Shown: piece by piece, positions 16,101 through 26,987 of the stretch
How positions within the stretch are numbered: the stretch's first letter is position 1
Layout of the letters: the number at the start of each line of letters is the position of its first letter
Origin: Sphagnum compactum
Taxonomy: Eukaryota; Bryophyta; Sphagnopsida; Sphagnales
Length of the DNA stretch: 64,000 nucleotides
Direction of reading: 5' to 3'
Assembly: GCA_965153455.1 (NCBI GenBank)
Contig: OZ234494.1
Span: 3,348,001 to 3,412,000 of the forward strand
Program-made: the position numbers and the translations under genes
Notes under the pieces: generated by a model
Databases searched by the model: none
The model's input: only the letters and a program-made list of their open reading frames with translations
What the model was told of the DNA's origin: nothing

Positions 16101-18403
16101 ATTGGATTGATTCTTACTCCTACTGCTCTGAGTCTGTACAGTGAAGTATTTACTTTCTTGATGCGCACTAAGCTGACAGTCTATGGATTGGAAGATACAT
16201 GGCAGTATCTTCAGGTATGGCGTTTGTCTTATTGTCCTGTCATGTTTATATCAATCACTTAAGGCCCATATTAAGGCCCATATTCCTGCATGTTGTCTAG
16301 CTAGGCCTTTGCCACTCTGGTCTCTGACAGAACATCTTGCATGTAGCTCTAGCAGAATCAACCCTCAAATTTGGTGAAAATTAGGATGTGTCAATGTTCT
16401 GCTTTTTGACTTTGTTTGCCATGTCTTCAACTTTATGCTCATGACATTTTGTTGCTTTGGATGGTACAGAAGGATCTATGTTTGATGTGGAAGTTCAGTA
16501 GCACCATCAGGAATTGTCATTTGTACTAAGTTCCATTGCTGTCATTGATGGATAATTTGTCTGATTGATTTGCAGGTAATAGGACGCTCCCTTGACAAAA
16601 GCAGGCAGGCTTCAGACTATGAACAACAAAAAAAGAGGTTTCGGATGCTACAGCTTTTCAGGTCAATTTTTTTAATACCTTGTGCACTCTTCTCTAGCTT
16701 ACTTTTGGAAAGCTAAGTTGTGCAATGTTGTACGAAGCATGGCTCTAAGACTTGTGCAAGGATGTGGATGCAGGCAGCAGATAGGGCATGTAGTGACCAC
16801 AGTCCAGTACTATGTTGAGTCCCAACTGCATCATGTTGTTTGGGGAAGATTTGTTGACTCTGTCCAGCAACAGGTATGCACTAATCATTAAGAAGTAAAA
16901 CTGTTGCATGCTCCAGACGCTGTTTTTTGGGCTACCATACCTGATGGGTAAAAAGATGTAATGTCTACTTTGTTCAAAGGACTGTAGATTGTCAAATTTT
17001 GCAGCCTTCAAAAAAATCTCCAGATGAAGCACATCCACAAATGGATTTGAACATCTGCTGCTACACACCTTAACTTGTAAGGTTCATGATGTGAATTTGA
17101 TCAGTGAAACCAACTTTGAAGGCTTGTTTTAGGCCTGATATCATTGCAACTGCATAGAAAGATTCTTTGATATCACAGTTTGCAAGGTGCTGTGGGAAGT
17201 GGACCAGCTCTTGAAACTTTTTGAACTACTTTGTAAACGTACTCGGGAGTGCGGGTTGGGACAGGTGAAAGATATACATGATTTGGAACAGGTGCATTCA
17301 GCCTATATAGAAGACTGCTGCCACCAGTAAGGCTGCCACTGTTCATTGCATCACTTAAGCTTGAGTTTGGCAGTACGAGTTGCCTAGAAAACTTGGGTGT
17401 GCAAACTGATTGACAGTGGAGTAGACAATTTCTATAGTTCAGCAGATGATGAATTGTATGCTCGAATGTGAAGAGTATGCGGTTTTTTTGTGGGAGGTGA
17501 TTTTTACATCCAGGGACATGTTTTTGACTGACCACGTGTTTCTAGAAAGCAGTTATGTTGGAAATGGTTAACGTTATGCTTGAAGATTTGACTCACAGGT
17601 GCTTCCTGTCAAGAGATATGAATGGGGTGAAGGCTTGCATTGACACCATCATGCAATGCACTCTAGACTTCCGGGCCCATCTCAGTACAGCTAGTCAGGA
17701 AGGCGATAGCAACTCTTCTAACCTCATAAATGACAACCTGTTTGTAAAGGCATGGTTCCTCATTTTTCTGATGCTACTCTGTCTGGACCTTAATTCAATA
17801 TTACTGAGCAGGAATCTTGAAAGTGCTTGAAGTTTCTCCATTGATAGCTGTGCATGCCAGCACTGAGTTACCAGTAGAAACTGTGTCTGTGAATGGGAAA
17901 GGGAGCTGTGTTACGGACAACTGTTTCAAACAAATGATTGTCACGGAGTTTGAAAGCCCATGATTTCCTCAATGAGTCATGTAGCAGTAATTGGACAAAT
18001 GCAAGTGTCTCTGTGTTCTTGTGTTTCTGTAAATCCTAGAACCTGTTTGTGTATGGGGAATTCAAAGGGGTCCTTGCAGGAAGAATCAGGCAACCAAGTT
18101 GCTCTGGTCATTGTGTACCTTGGAGGAGGCATCCACTCTAAGGTTGCGAAGAGACCATAGCATATTATGTGTTGGCAGACACCATATGATCTTCCTCACC
18201 TTGTGTTGAAGTTCTGATGTTTATGTAGTGCAATTGTGCAGGTGCTTGATGTGAAGTACACGTTTGAGGCCAGTCTACGGAAACTGTATGCATTTCACCG
18301 GAGGCCAGAACCACAGTACCGAATTTTGCTCAGTGAGTTCTGGATGTGCCTGGACTTCAATGGCTTTGTTGCACACACCTGTTCACAAGCACCGCCATCT
18401 TGA
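10123..18403 (+). CDS. GCP5: Gamma-tubulin complex component 5-like protein (14 exons)
   Basis: It is a subunit of the gamma-tubulin ring complex that nucleates microtubules. Exons: 10123-10484, 10623-10953, 11098-11973, 12084-12302, 12405-12913, 13201-13917, 14009-14677, 15166-15307, 15530-15746, 16051-16214, 16576-16661, 16774-16873, 17546-17743, 18242-18403. The joined frame stays open for 1583 aa. The C-terminal GCP fold is clear from about residue 1215: a CLVQEILSQY start, ALRRYYFMERGDWAEYF, FKLGYKVDWPI, a VTTVQYYV helix, and an ending SLRKLYAFHRRP. The N-terminal half carries the family's DAIYALQGI and RACRPYAGFIQLWL segments. It is longer than the roughly 1000 residues usual for plant GCP5, mainly through low-complexity inserts in exons 6 and 7. 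The end of exon 6 is the weakest junction: the better donor at 13914 would break the frame, so the next GT at 13918 is used. GCP6 is the main alternative identity, but the C-terminus reads as GCP5. Confidence 0.88.
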
Positions 18404-19624
18404 CCCCCCATTCAGAGGCAACTTTCCAATCAGAACCTAGCTACCTGATTCAAAATTCCTCAAAGATTGCATTCTATTAAACGTCACAAGGGTCACGGTT
18501 TTGCCTTGGTTGGCGAACTCCATTTTTCAAATTTCAGGCTCAGATGAATTGTGATTGCACACTGCTTCTAGTGTAGCTAATCTGCAAACTCTGAAAGTTT
18601 TACCCCATGTATATCCATGTCTCAGGTATTAGAGAGAGATTGAGAGATTGCGAGAGAGAGAGAGAGAGAGAAACTCTGCTGGGGTTACCAGTTAGATTTC
18701 TGCCATATGTACTATTTTACCATTTGAACAAATTCAAAGGTTTAAAGCTGCCTTGGAGGTGGCGAGTTGTGCCCTCCATAGACCCATTTTTTGGTCATGC
18801 TTGGTTCTGTCTACCCTATATCCAAATTTTGAAGGTACCACCAGACTTGCACCATTTATGGACTACATGCACGATACGGCAAGTCCGGCGGTATTATCAT
18901 AACCTTTGTCTTGATGGTTTCTGAAACCTAAATATTTGAAATATTTTTATCGTATTGGATGTTACGATATCATTGTGGAGACAATAAAAAGCATGTGCAG
19001 GAGCAAATTGCCACTTTTGACATGGACCACAAAGATAGAAAGGGTTCACCAATGAAACCAATTGTGTTTTTCACCAATAGTGAAAATTTAAAAAGGGATG
19101 GAGAAAAGAATGGTAAAGGTGTGTCTATGAAGTATAAGGCATCATGACCCTGTGAATGTAAAGCTTCTTGTGCTAATAGAGCCAGTGGCTTATATGTGCA
19201 ATAGCTTTGTCCCTTATGACAAGTTCAAACCAGTAATAGTTAAAAATATGAAAATGTTCCATGAAGTTCCCGAAAAAATGAACTCACAATTTAAGGTAAT
19301 GATTTTGTCTATGTTAAGCTTCTAGTGCTGATACAAATAGTGATGAGGTTCTCATGACCACTGTCCACGAGACCACTGGTAAGGACTGCTGCCCAAATTT
19401 GATTCACACAGTTTTGAAATTCTTGAATGTCACATGATCATGCTCTTAAGGTTCTGTCTTGTTTCTCTGTTTTCTCTTCCTCTTTTCTTCTTGCAACTCC
19501 CCTTTTGCTTTTATGTGTTTCCTTTCTGTGTTTCCTTTTATCTTCTTGGTTTCTTTGGTCTTCTCCTTCTCTTTTTTAACTTGTTTTGCTAGGCAGCATC
19601 ATCACTTAGTTTTCTTTTTGCTGC
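18404..19624. other. 3' flank of GCP5 and intergenic DNA
   Basis: A short GA tract lies at about 18653-18670. Short open frames at 18607-18924 and 18959-19147 match nothing I recognise and are not called as genes. Confidence 0.45.
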
Positions 19625-20001
19625 TAGTGATTCAATGGACTTGCAATAAGATAAGTGCAATATTGATAATGAAGAGATGTTTCCAATGGTTTGAGGAATC
19701 TCCTTAAGATTTTCACATTCTTTCAACCATAATGTGTCAAATGCTTCAAGTCACTAATTGTTGTTGGTAGTGATTCAATGGACTTGCAATAAGATAAGTC
19801 CAATATTGATAATGAAGAGATGTTTCCAATGGTTTGAGGAACCTCCTTAAGATTTTCACATCCATTCAACTTTAGTTCGGTCAAATGCTTCAAGTCACCA
19901 ATTGTTGATGGTAGTGATTCAATGGACTTGCAATCAGATAAGTCTAATATTGATAATGAAGAGACGCTTCCAATGGTTTGAGGAACCTCCTTAATAAACA
20001 T
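19625..20001 (-). pseudogene. Fragment of an NLR-type leucine-rich-repeat domain, three tandem units
   Basis: On the minus strand 20001-19723 reads as leucine-rich repeats of the kind found in plant TIR-NBS-LRR immune receptors. The pattern is LSILDLSDCKSIESLPSTIG, then LKHLTELKLNGCENLKEVP, and then the first again. A third, more decayed DNA copy of the same unit (about 141 bases) lies at 19625-19745. There is no NB-ARC or TIR domain nearby, and the fragment runs into AT-rich DNA at both ends. It is best read as an orphaned, internally duplicated receptor fragment. Confidence 0.75.
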
Positions 20002-20005
20002 AACC

Positions 20006-22499
20006 TGTTGTTTTGTAGATCAACATTGGCCTATAGTTGATTGACGTGGTTGAGACTTTTAAAAAACTTGCTCGTTAGTGTCCATCTTAGTGGCTTGGTG
20101 AAAAAATCAAGTCCGTATCCATTGTTTGTATGTCCTCCTAAGCTAAGTGGAAAGCTTCTTATGAGGTATAGTTTACGACTATTCCTATTGGTCATAACCA
20201 ACTTCATTTGATTATGGACAAGTTGATTGTTGATTTCCCTAATTTATGCAAAAAATTGCAATTGAACAAGATGGGCCAAGGTGTTTGGAATTATAAAAAT
20301 GGAAGAGGCACTTGTACCTCATGAGTATGGCATGGAAGTAACAAGCCATAGGGACCCTATTTCATATGGCAAGTAAATTTTTAAACTTTTTATTTTATTT
20401 TTTTAAGTTTTGATTTTATTTTTTGGTTTGAATTTGTTTGATGATTTTCTAAAATAGTAACTTGTTGTTTTAGTAAGTATAACCATTTTGATAAGCATTT
20501 ACGTGATAAAATGATGCAAATCATTTTTAGTGAATTTAGATTTGGTTGATTAATTTGTTTCAAGGAGGCTTTTAGTGAGGAAAAGGCTGTGTATGAAAAT
20601 ACTAAGGTAGATGGATGAAGAGGTAAGTGATTTGTTGTCTAATGTTTTTGTGTTTGCATTATTTATATAGTTTTTGGTTTTGTAGGTTTATAGTGATTTT
20701 ATTGGAGAATCACATTTTGATACTATTGGTGTTATTGTTGTGTTTAATGGTGTGGTTGGAGGTTCTCCTATACATTGGGTCTATGATTTTTCCATCATTG
20801 TTACATTTGGAGGACCTCCTTTTGACATCCTTATTGGGGTCCCTTCTTTTAACTACAATGTTATTGTTGGCCCTAGAGACTAGGAAAAGATTGTCAATCA
20901 AGTTCTTGGTGCAACTGGTGTTGGTTTTATGGATTGACAAAAAAACGTGGTGAAAGTTGTAGATTTTGGCATTGGTGAATTTGGATCTGTGATGGATTTA
21001 GAAGATTCATTTTGGAACACCATGTTTGAGAAATAGCTACCCAAGTATAAGGATCGATTGGATACTATTTTTTCGTGTCGCCCTGTTGAAATGGTCAATG
21101 TTAACATTGCCTTCGGCTATTCTAGCCATGTCTTTAGAAATTTGTAGAATTTGCCTTATTAACATTACATATATAGTTGATCCAAAATTTGACAACCCAT
21201 ACTCCTAATTACCAATTGCTCAGTCAGAATTGCATAAATTTATGCTTACATATACACATAGGTGTAAGCTTTGGTGCACTCCAAAATAGTAGGCATAGAA
21301 CTCACACTGGATGTTTTGTTGGTTGCCATAGTGAAAAAATTCATCGAAAACAAAAACATTGCTTACATTATCATAAATGATCACATGGCTCCATTATTGA
21401 TCTTGTTTGATGTTATTCAAATGCTGGAGCAAGTTTTAGAGGTGGAAGATGAAAAACTCGACTTTAACACAATGTAAAGATAAGAACATGATAAACAATT
21501 GAAGTTAACAATGCAATTAAAACAATGTCTGATTTTTTCACACTTATAACCCCTAAATATTGTTTGCAAATTGTCTCAAGAAGCAGCAATGACTTATTGA
21601 ATTTCACCTTCGTATCTAACACAAAAGCTTAAAATTAAATGTTTACAATCCTTATCGGCCGCAACCTATGATCACAATTAACAAAAACGTTCATGAGTTG
21701 TTATCTTTTGATGAACAAGCAATGTGGCCAACAAAGATTCAAGGAAAACAATGAACTATATAGGTCACGTGAGGCCACCAAATTCACAACAACAATTGAG
21801 GTAGAGAAGCCTAAAGGACTTGAAGAAATGATGATGACATGAACAAGCATTGCTAGGATTAACCACATAGCTCTCCTAGTGTTTTCTAAGATTTTCAAGC
21901 AAAATGGCAACCATCCATAAGGTGTAAGAAAAATAGGGATTGTTCCTATGAACATTTAACCAAATCTAGCATTAAACCAATATGAAATATAAAATTTTTA
22001 TCGTCCTTTTATATTTTTGGCTACACACGAAAAATCAATTATAGAAACTTGACACATTAAAAAAACATCATTTTGTTAGTGGCAAAATTGGTTCAAAAAT
22101 CAAATTGTGACATTTGTTGGTTTGATCAATCAATCATTCTAAACAAGTCAATTTTGATATGATCAAGTGGCCTATTCATGATTTTTTTAATGGTCTTTTT
22201 TACTAGTGGTTCTTTTTTATTGTTGTTTTTGTATTGGTCATATTAACTAGTCAAATTGGTCAACTGTCATTTTGACTATTAATAATCCAAATGAACAAAA
22301 AATTGACTTGATATGTAGGTAGGTCCTAGATAAGTAAGCATGTAACAATGTGTTTTTTCCCAAAATTCAAGGTAGCATAGGTGGCAAAACAAATTGAAAA
22401 GCATTAACAGACATCCGAACCTTTGTTTAGTGTTTCAATGAGCTATAAAATTTAAAGTATGAAATTTGGTTATTATTATTTTTTGACATGTTATGTACA
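20006..22499. other. Gene-poor AT-rich DNA with unrecognised decayed reading frames
   Basis: The stretch has short broken protein-like runs, for example around 20740-21060 and 21271-21477 on the plus strand, interrupted by stops and frame changes. They look like old transposon remains, but no diagnostic motif was found, so no family is assigned. Confidence 0.4.
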
Positions 22500-22813
22500 A
22501 TTACTTACAACCAACTCGAGTTGTGCCCTGATTGACCACAGACCCCACACTTGCGTCCTTCCACATATTCAAAGTGAGACTTGTCTCTGGTCGTGCTTGT
22601 CTTGTTCTTAGAGCCTGCAGGTCTGCTACGTTTCTTGACCACGACCAAGGGCTCTTGAACTTGAACATCAGGCATATCCAGGACCTGATTGAGGCGGGCA
22701 ATCAAATTGAAACTGCCTGCTCGAGGATTCCCATTATCGAATACTTGCTGTAGGGTAGCCGTCATCGTCTGCATATAATCAGACGCGCGAAGAAAGGGTG
22801 TGAATTTAACCAA
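22500..22813 (-). pseudogene. Fragment of a MULE/FAR1-type protein with a zinc knuckle
   Basis: The minus-strand frame of about 100 codons ends with a basic KKRSRPAGSKNK stretch followed by CGVCGQSGHNS. That combination is typical of the C-terminus of MuDR-like transposases and the derived FAR1/FRS proteins. The last Cys of the expected CX2CX4HX4C knuckle is missing because the frame ends in SSWL. Upstream transposase and SWIM domains are absent. I read it as a transposon relic. Confidence 0.55.
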
Positions 22814-23690
22814 AAAATGTGTGAATTTAAAATTTTCCTACACATATTAGCAAAATAGATGGTTTTCTAAGTTTCACCCCCCCCCCCCCCCCTCCCCCCC
22901 TTATTTTTGTGAAAACCGGATTCAACCGGTATGAAAAATCTAATACCCGCTCAACACTGGTATATACCAATGTTGGCCGGTTCTTTGACTATCGAGACGA
23001 ACTGCCAGTTTTGGGTAAATCGAAAAAAAATCAAAATCGAAGAATCGGTAGATTCCAGGTCTTCGAAAACCATCTCAAGTAAAAAAGAACCTCCATTTAG
23101 GGGGTTTTTTTACTTTTAACCTCAAAGAACCGCCGGGTTTTATGAAAGAACCTGTCATTCACTGCCAGTTCTTTGACTTTTTTTTAATTTTCTGGGCAGG
23201 TCTTTCTGGGCCTCTGCTGGTTATGTATCTATATACCCGTCTGACCTCCGGAAAGGGTTTGGTTCAGGATCAAAGAACCACCCAACAACACGGGTATATA
23301 CTATATATATACCATCAGTGGCCGGTTCTTTCATTTTATGAGAACCTACGGTTCCAGTAACTCCACACAATTGGGAGAACCTGTGATTAACTGCCAATTA
23401 ACCTCTAGTTACCTATCCCTTGGTTCTAATGTGTTTTTTTTTTTCCCCAGTCCAATCATAGGTCTGGTTCCAGGTTTTAAAAATTAAATACCCGTACCAA
23501 CTGGTATGTTCCAAAAGTTGATACCCGCCCAACATTGGTCATGACCGGGTACAAGGGGGAACCCTAATTACCCTTGTGGGAGGGCCTAGTTTGAGGGGGA
23601 TTGCTACAAAAGGGCCCTCACTCCCACAAGAAAGAACAAGGTTTGTGTCACACTTGTGGCCTTGCTTTGCCATTTTACATTAAAAGGTAT
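22814..23690. repeat. Repetitive segment with GGTTCTTT / AAAGAACC motifs
   Basis: A C-rich homopolymer tract lies at about 22879-22901. From there to about 23600 short motifs such as GCCAGTTCTTTGAC, GCCGGTTCTTT and AAAGAACC recur in both orientations, together with TATATACC-type sequence. No coding capacity is seen. It resembles non-coding parts of a repetitive element; the class is unknown. Confidence 0.45.
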
Positions 23691-23694
23691 ATCT

Positions 23695-23955
23695 TTTAAG
23701 GCAAAAGAAGAATTATATGAAAACTCAAATATTTTTTTCACCTTGCAAAAATAAAATCTTCAAAAAAAATCCCTCTAAAAGAAACTAAAAATCCTTCAAG
23801 ATGTATTAATTATAAACTCTCTTATTATAACTAATCTCAAGTTTCAACACAATAGCCAAAATATTATCCTTCAAAAATCTTCGTATATAAGAAAAATAGA
23901 CATAAAAATACCAAGGGGCCTATAAAAATCCATTAAGCTACTATATTCCCTGGTA
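23695..23955. repeat. Dispersed repeat, copy 2 (first copy at 7505-7735)
   Basis: The segment is collinear with 7505-7735 in the same orientation. Both start AAGGCAAAAGAAGAATTA and both contain AACTAATCTCAAGTTTCAAC; this copy has more A/T insertions. I see no coding sequence. Confidence 0.75.
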
Positions 23956-24461
23956 AAGCCATATAGGGGTCCTTACATGTTTTGTAAGGTCCCAAGCAAT
24001 AAAATTTGAAAGGTTCTTAAGTAGGATAAGGGGCTTATCTTTTGAACCTTTTGAGATTTTCAATACCTTTCAACATAGGCTACCGACCTTATTTGAGGCC
24101 GGTTACCTCGAAACCTCAAGAAGGTTCTCAAGATCGACCCTTCTCTGATACCTAAGGATCAAACTCTCCCACACCAAAAGGACCAAAACGCTCTCCACTG
24201 TAGCATAAGTGCTGCCTATTAAAGCTAGCTCAGCTGCAGTAAGGGTCGCTGAAGAACCCTTGTAGGTACCTAAGTAAGGATCGAACCCTTTAAGGCTACA
24301 GTGAGCCTGAGGATTCTGCTTTAGGGTTTGCAGTCAAGCTCAGATTGCTTGCTCGTCATCGACTCTACGTGATCAGATTGAGCAGGAGAAATTGCAAGGA
24401 GTGGGCTTGCTGCCCAGTGGATCGAAAGGAGAAGAAGAAGGAGTTTAGAAGGTGGTTGGGA
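23956..24461. other. Promoter and leader region of the ATP synthase epsilon gene
   Basis: A single telo-box-like TTTAGGGTTT lies near 24322-24331, about 130 bases before the start codon at 24462. A tRNA-like arrangement around 24215-24290 was considered and rejected. Nothing else is recognisable. Confidence 0.4.
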
Positions 24462-25994
24462 ATGTCAGGAGCAGCAGCTGGAGCTGCAGCTCCATACTGG
24501 AGGAATGCAGGGATGACATACATCTCCTATGCCAACACTTGTGCGGCTATGGTGAGGAACTGCCTGAAGGAGCCTCACAAAACCAAGGCCTTGAACAGGG
24601 AACAAGTTTATTACAAGCTGCAGACATATCAGGAGGGGGAGCCCCAGAAACCTGGTATGGGATTTTCTCTTTCTCCCTTGCCCTTCTAGATCCTTAGTAG
24701 GCCTGTCTGTCTCTCTCTGTCTCTCTGGCTGTTATGGTAACATGGAAGCTAGGGTTTAGAGGTCCACTGGTGGTGGGTGAGTGACTTCTCAGCCCATTTT
24801 GTTTGTGTTGGGATTTGACCTATTCCCCCTGCTTGTTTCTTTTGTGCATTCTGGAAGATGGGTTATATGTCACCTAGTTATGTTTAGAGCTGTCCTTCTA
24901 TGGTTGAGTGTGCTGGATACAGAATCTTTGTAATCTTTGTAGTGGATATTTTGTGATTGCCTGATTTATTTCCCCTCTTTTTGTGATCCATCTTTTGGGA
25001 GACATTCCAAAAGATGGTTCGGTGACTAATTTGTGTGGTGCCAGGAGCATTTTTACAGGTGTTTCTCTCACTGATTGTTTTTCCCCCCCCTTTGTTCCTT
25101 GTGGGCTCTCTAAAGCATGGCTTATATCACTGGTGTTGCTGACAGCTTTGTATCCAAGGCTAGATAAATTGTCTTATGGCATCTCAGTTAATGGACTTGT
25201 AGTTGGTGTCTTTCCTATCTTTAGGGTTTACAGTCAAGAACAAGGGTTGTGTCACTAGGGTTGTCTGAAGCCTCCCTTGCAGGCCTGGCTTGATGTCATG
25301 TTGTTGCATTTCCATGAATGTTGTGTATGCGGGATTGGCATTTCTGGGAGGCAAGACGTTTCTCTTGTGGTCTTAGTCCTTATTTGTACATTAGGGACTT
25401 CCCTTGCAGGCCTGGCTTGATGTCATGTTGTTGCATTTCCATGAATGTTGTGTATGCGGGATTGGCATTTCTAGGAGGCAAGATGTTTCTCTTGTGGTCT
25501 TAGTCCTTATTTGTACATTAGGGACTTCCCTTGCAGGCCTGGCTTGATGTCATGTTGTTGCATTTCCATGAATGTTGTGTATGCGGGATTGGCATTTCTG
25601 GGAGGCAAGATGTTTCTCTTGTGGTCTTAGTCCTTATTTGTACATTAGGGACTTGAATGAGTGGATAGTCCATTCAGACTCTGTTGTAGACAGTCTGTCC
25701 TATATGACAACCTTAGAGCAGATGGGCAGGATCGAAGGCACATTCTTGTGTGAGACTTATATTTGAATATCTCTACTGTTCATCCAGAACACTGATCTAG
25801 ATTCCCACTTCTAATTTTAGGGCAATTGAAGGGCACATGTGGGTATCAACCTTCCTGCCCTAGTTATTGAGGAAATTTCTGTCCCATTTCCCCCTGCTCA
25901 TTTGTTTACTGTTTGGTAGCTAATTCATCTCTGATGTGCTATGATTGTAGTGGTACGGGAGACTCCCCCTGCTCCACCATTAAAGAAGGAGTAA
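24462..25994 (+). CDS. Mitochondrial ATP synthase F1 epsilon subunit (2 exons)
   Basis: It is the small central-stalk subunit of mitochondrial F1-ATPase, not the bacterial-type epsilon. Exons 24462-24654 and 25951-25994 join in frame to 78 aa, the usual size of about 70. The plant family pattern is obvious: [19 protein letters not shown], then RNCLKEPHK, then an ending QKPVVRETP, split exactly at the intron. The N-terminus is extended by a short Gly/Ala stretch. Like its homologues it has no long cleavable presequence. A 1296-base intron holds a 127-base tandem repeat. The ATG at 24462 is the last one before the conserved region; upstream in-frame codons reach back toward 24345 but without family similarity. 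Confidence 0.93.
25277..25657 (+). repeat. 127-base tandem repeat, three copies, inside an intron
   Basis: Copies start at 25277, 25404 and 25531, each beginning TTGCAGGCCTGGCTTG and ending near TACATTAGGGACTTC. They are nearly identical, which suggests recent amplification. All lie within the single intron of the ATP synthase epsilon gene. Each copy contains TTGCAGG, which looks like a 3' splice site. Two near-identical open frames within the copies are products of the repeat and are not called as genes. Confidence 0.95.
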
Positions 25995-26987
25995 GTAGTG
26001 ATGATGTTTCCAGAGATGTTGGAGCACAAGAATCAGGCCCTGGGATACATGGCACAAGGTTTGACAAGAATTTGGTACATTCTTGTGGCACATTTAGTAC
26101 TTTTAGACTGTTTGTTTGAACTTGCCATGCCCGGATGAGGCTTAATCCAGGATCTTTCTTGGATGTGGAATGCTCCCTTTGTCAATAAACAGTTTACAGT
26201 CCTGTGTGTCTTGTATATAAGATTTGAGTTCAATCTTTTGTTGGTTCTCTCCTGATCCATACTCATATTCAGTATTGCGACTGCATCTTGTGTTGACTTT
26301 ACGTTACAGCCTTTTGATCCATCATCTGGGGTTGAAAGAGTATGTTTTAGTAATCAGGATTGGGGCTGGCTATATCTCTCAACTGAGTCACCAGCAAAAT
26401 GCTCCAGCACTTGAACTCTTCACGTTCATCATCTTCTTTGAGCAACATGAGTGCAAACTAGATTGATGTGCAATAATTGTGAGCGAACAATACGGCAAAT
26501 CTGCCATCAACAGTCAGAAGATTCATAATGCTATGGAAATGTAACTACAACTTCCTTTGTCATCTGCAATGTCAGAAGTATAGAATAATGGCCTATATTG
26601 AGAATGTCTGGGATTTGAGGTACTTATCCCCAGGCCAGTAGCCCTGTGGATGCTCTCCAGTAGCCCCATGGATATAGAGAGCTTGTAACCATAATGCCCT
26701 CAATGTGGAGCCTTGCTCTAAACATAAAGAACCAGGGTTGATTTTCCCTTTGTTAGAAACCGGAATAGCCTGCCCATCATTGCCAGGGCATTATGACAAT
26801 ATGGAATGTACATTTCCAATTCCAATGTGTGTAATGCACACCTATCAGAAATAGAAAAATACAGAAACTGCACTGAGACATCTGTGAGGAAGAGAATAGA
26901 AACAAAAATGCAGAATTGATCTTTACGTGCTAGTACCCAAAGCACAATTTACTGAGGACCTGCTGGGCCTGAGTGCACTACCAAAAT
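25995..26987. other. Region between convergent genes
   Basis: It separates the stop codon of the ATP synthase epsilon gene (plus strand) from that of the histidine-rich thioredoxin gene (minus strand), so both 3' untranslated regions should lie here. No other gene is seen. Confidence 0.5.

Noticed and set aside
20627-21480. Possible transposase or gag remains on the plus strand
   Set aside because: Protein-like runs such as GATGVGFMD and DFGIGEFGSVMD are broken by stops, and no catalytic motif of hAT, CACTA or gag families could be identified.
24215-24290. Possible tRNA-derived SINE (GCTAGCTCAGCTGC and GGATCGAACCC) upstream of the ATP synthase epsilon gene
   Set aside because: The two boxes resemble polymerase III promoter boxes, but no cloverleaf can be drawn and no A tail or target duplication is visible. 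Chance or a very old relic cannot be separated.
25318-25766. Two near-identical small open frames of about 60 codons
   Set aside because: They are copies within the 127-base intronic tandem repeat and have no conserved function that I can see.
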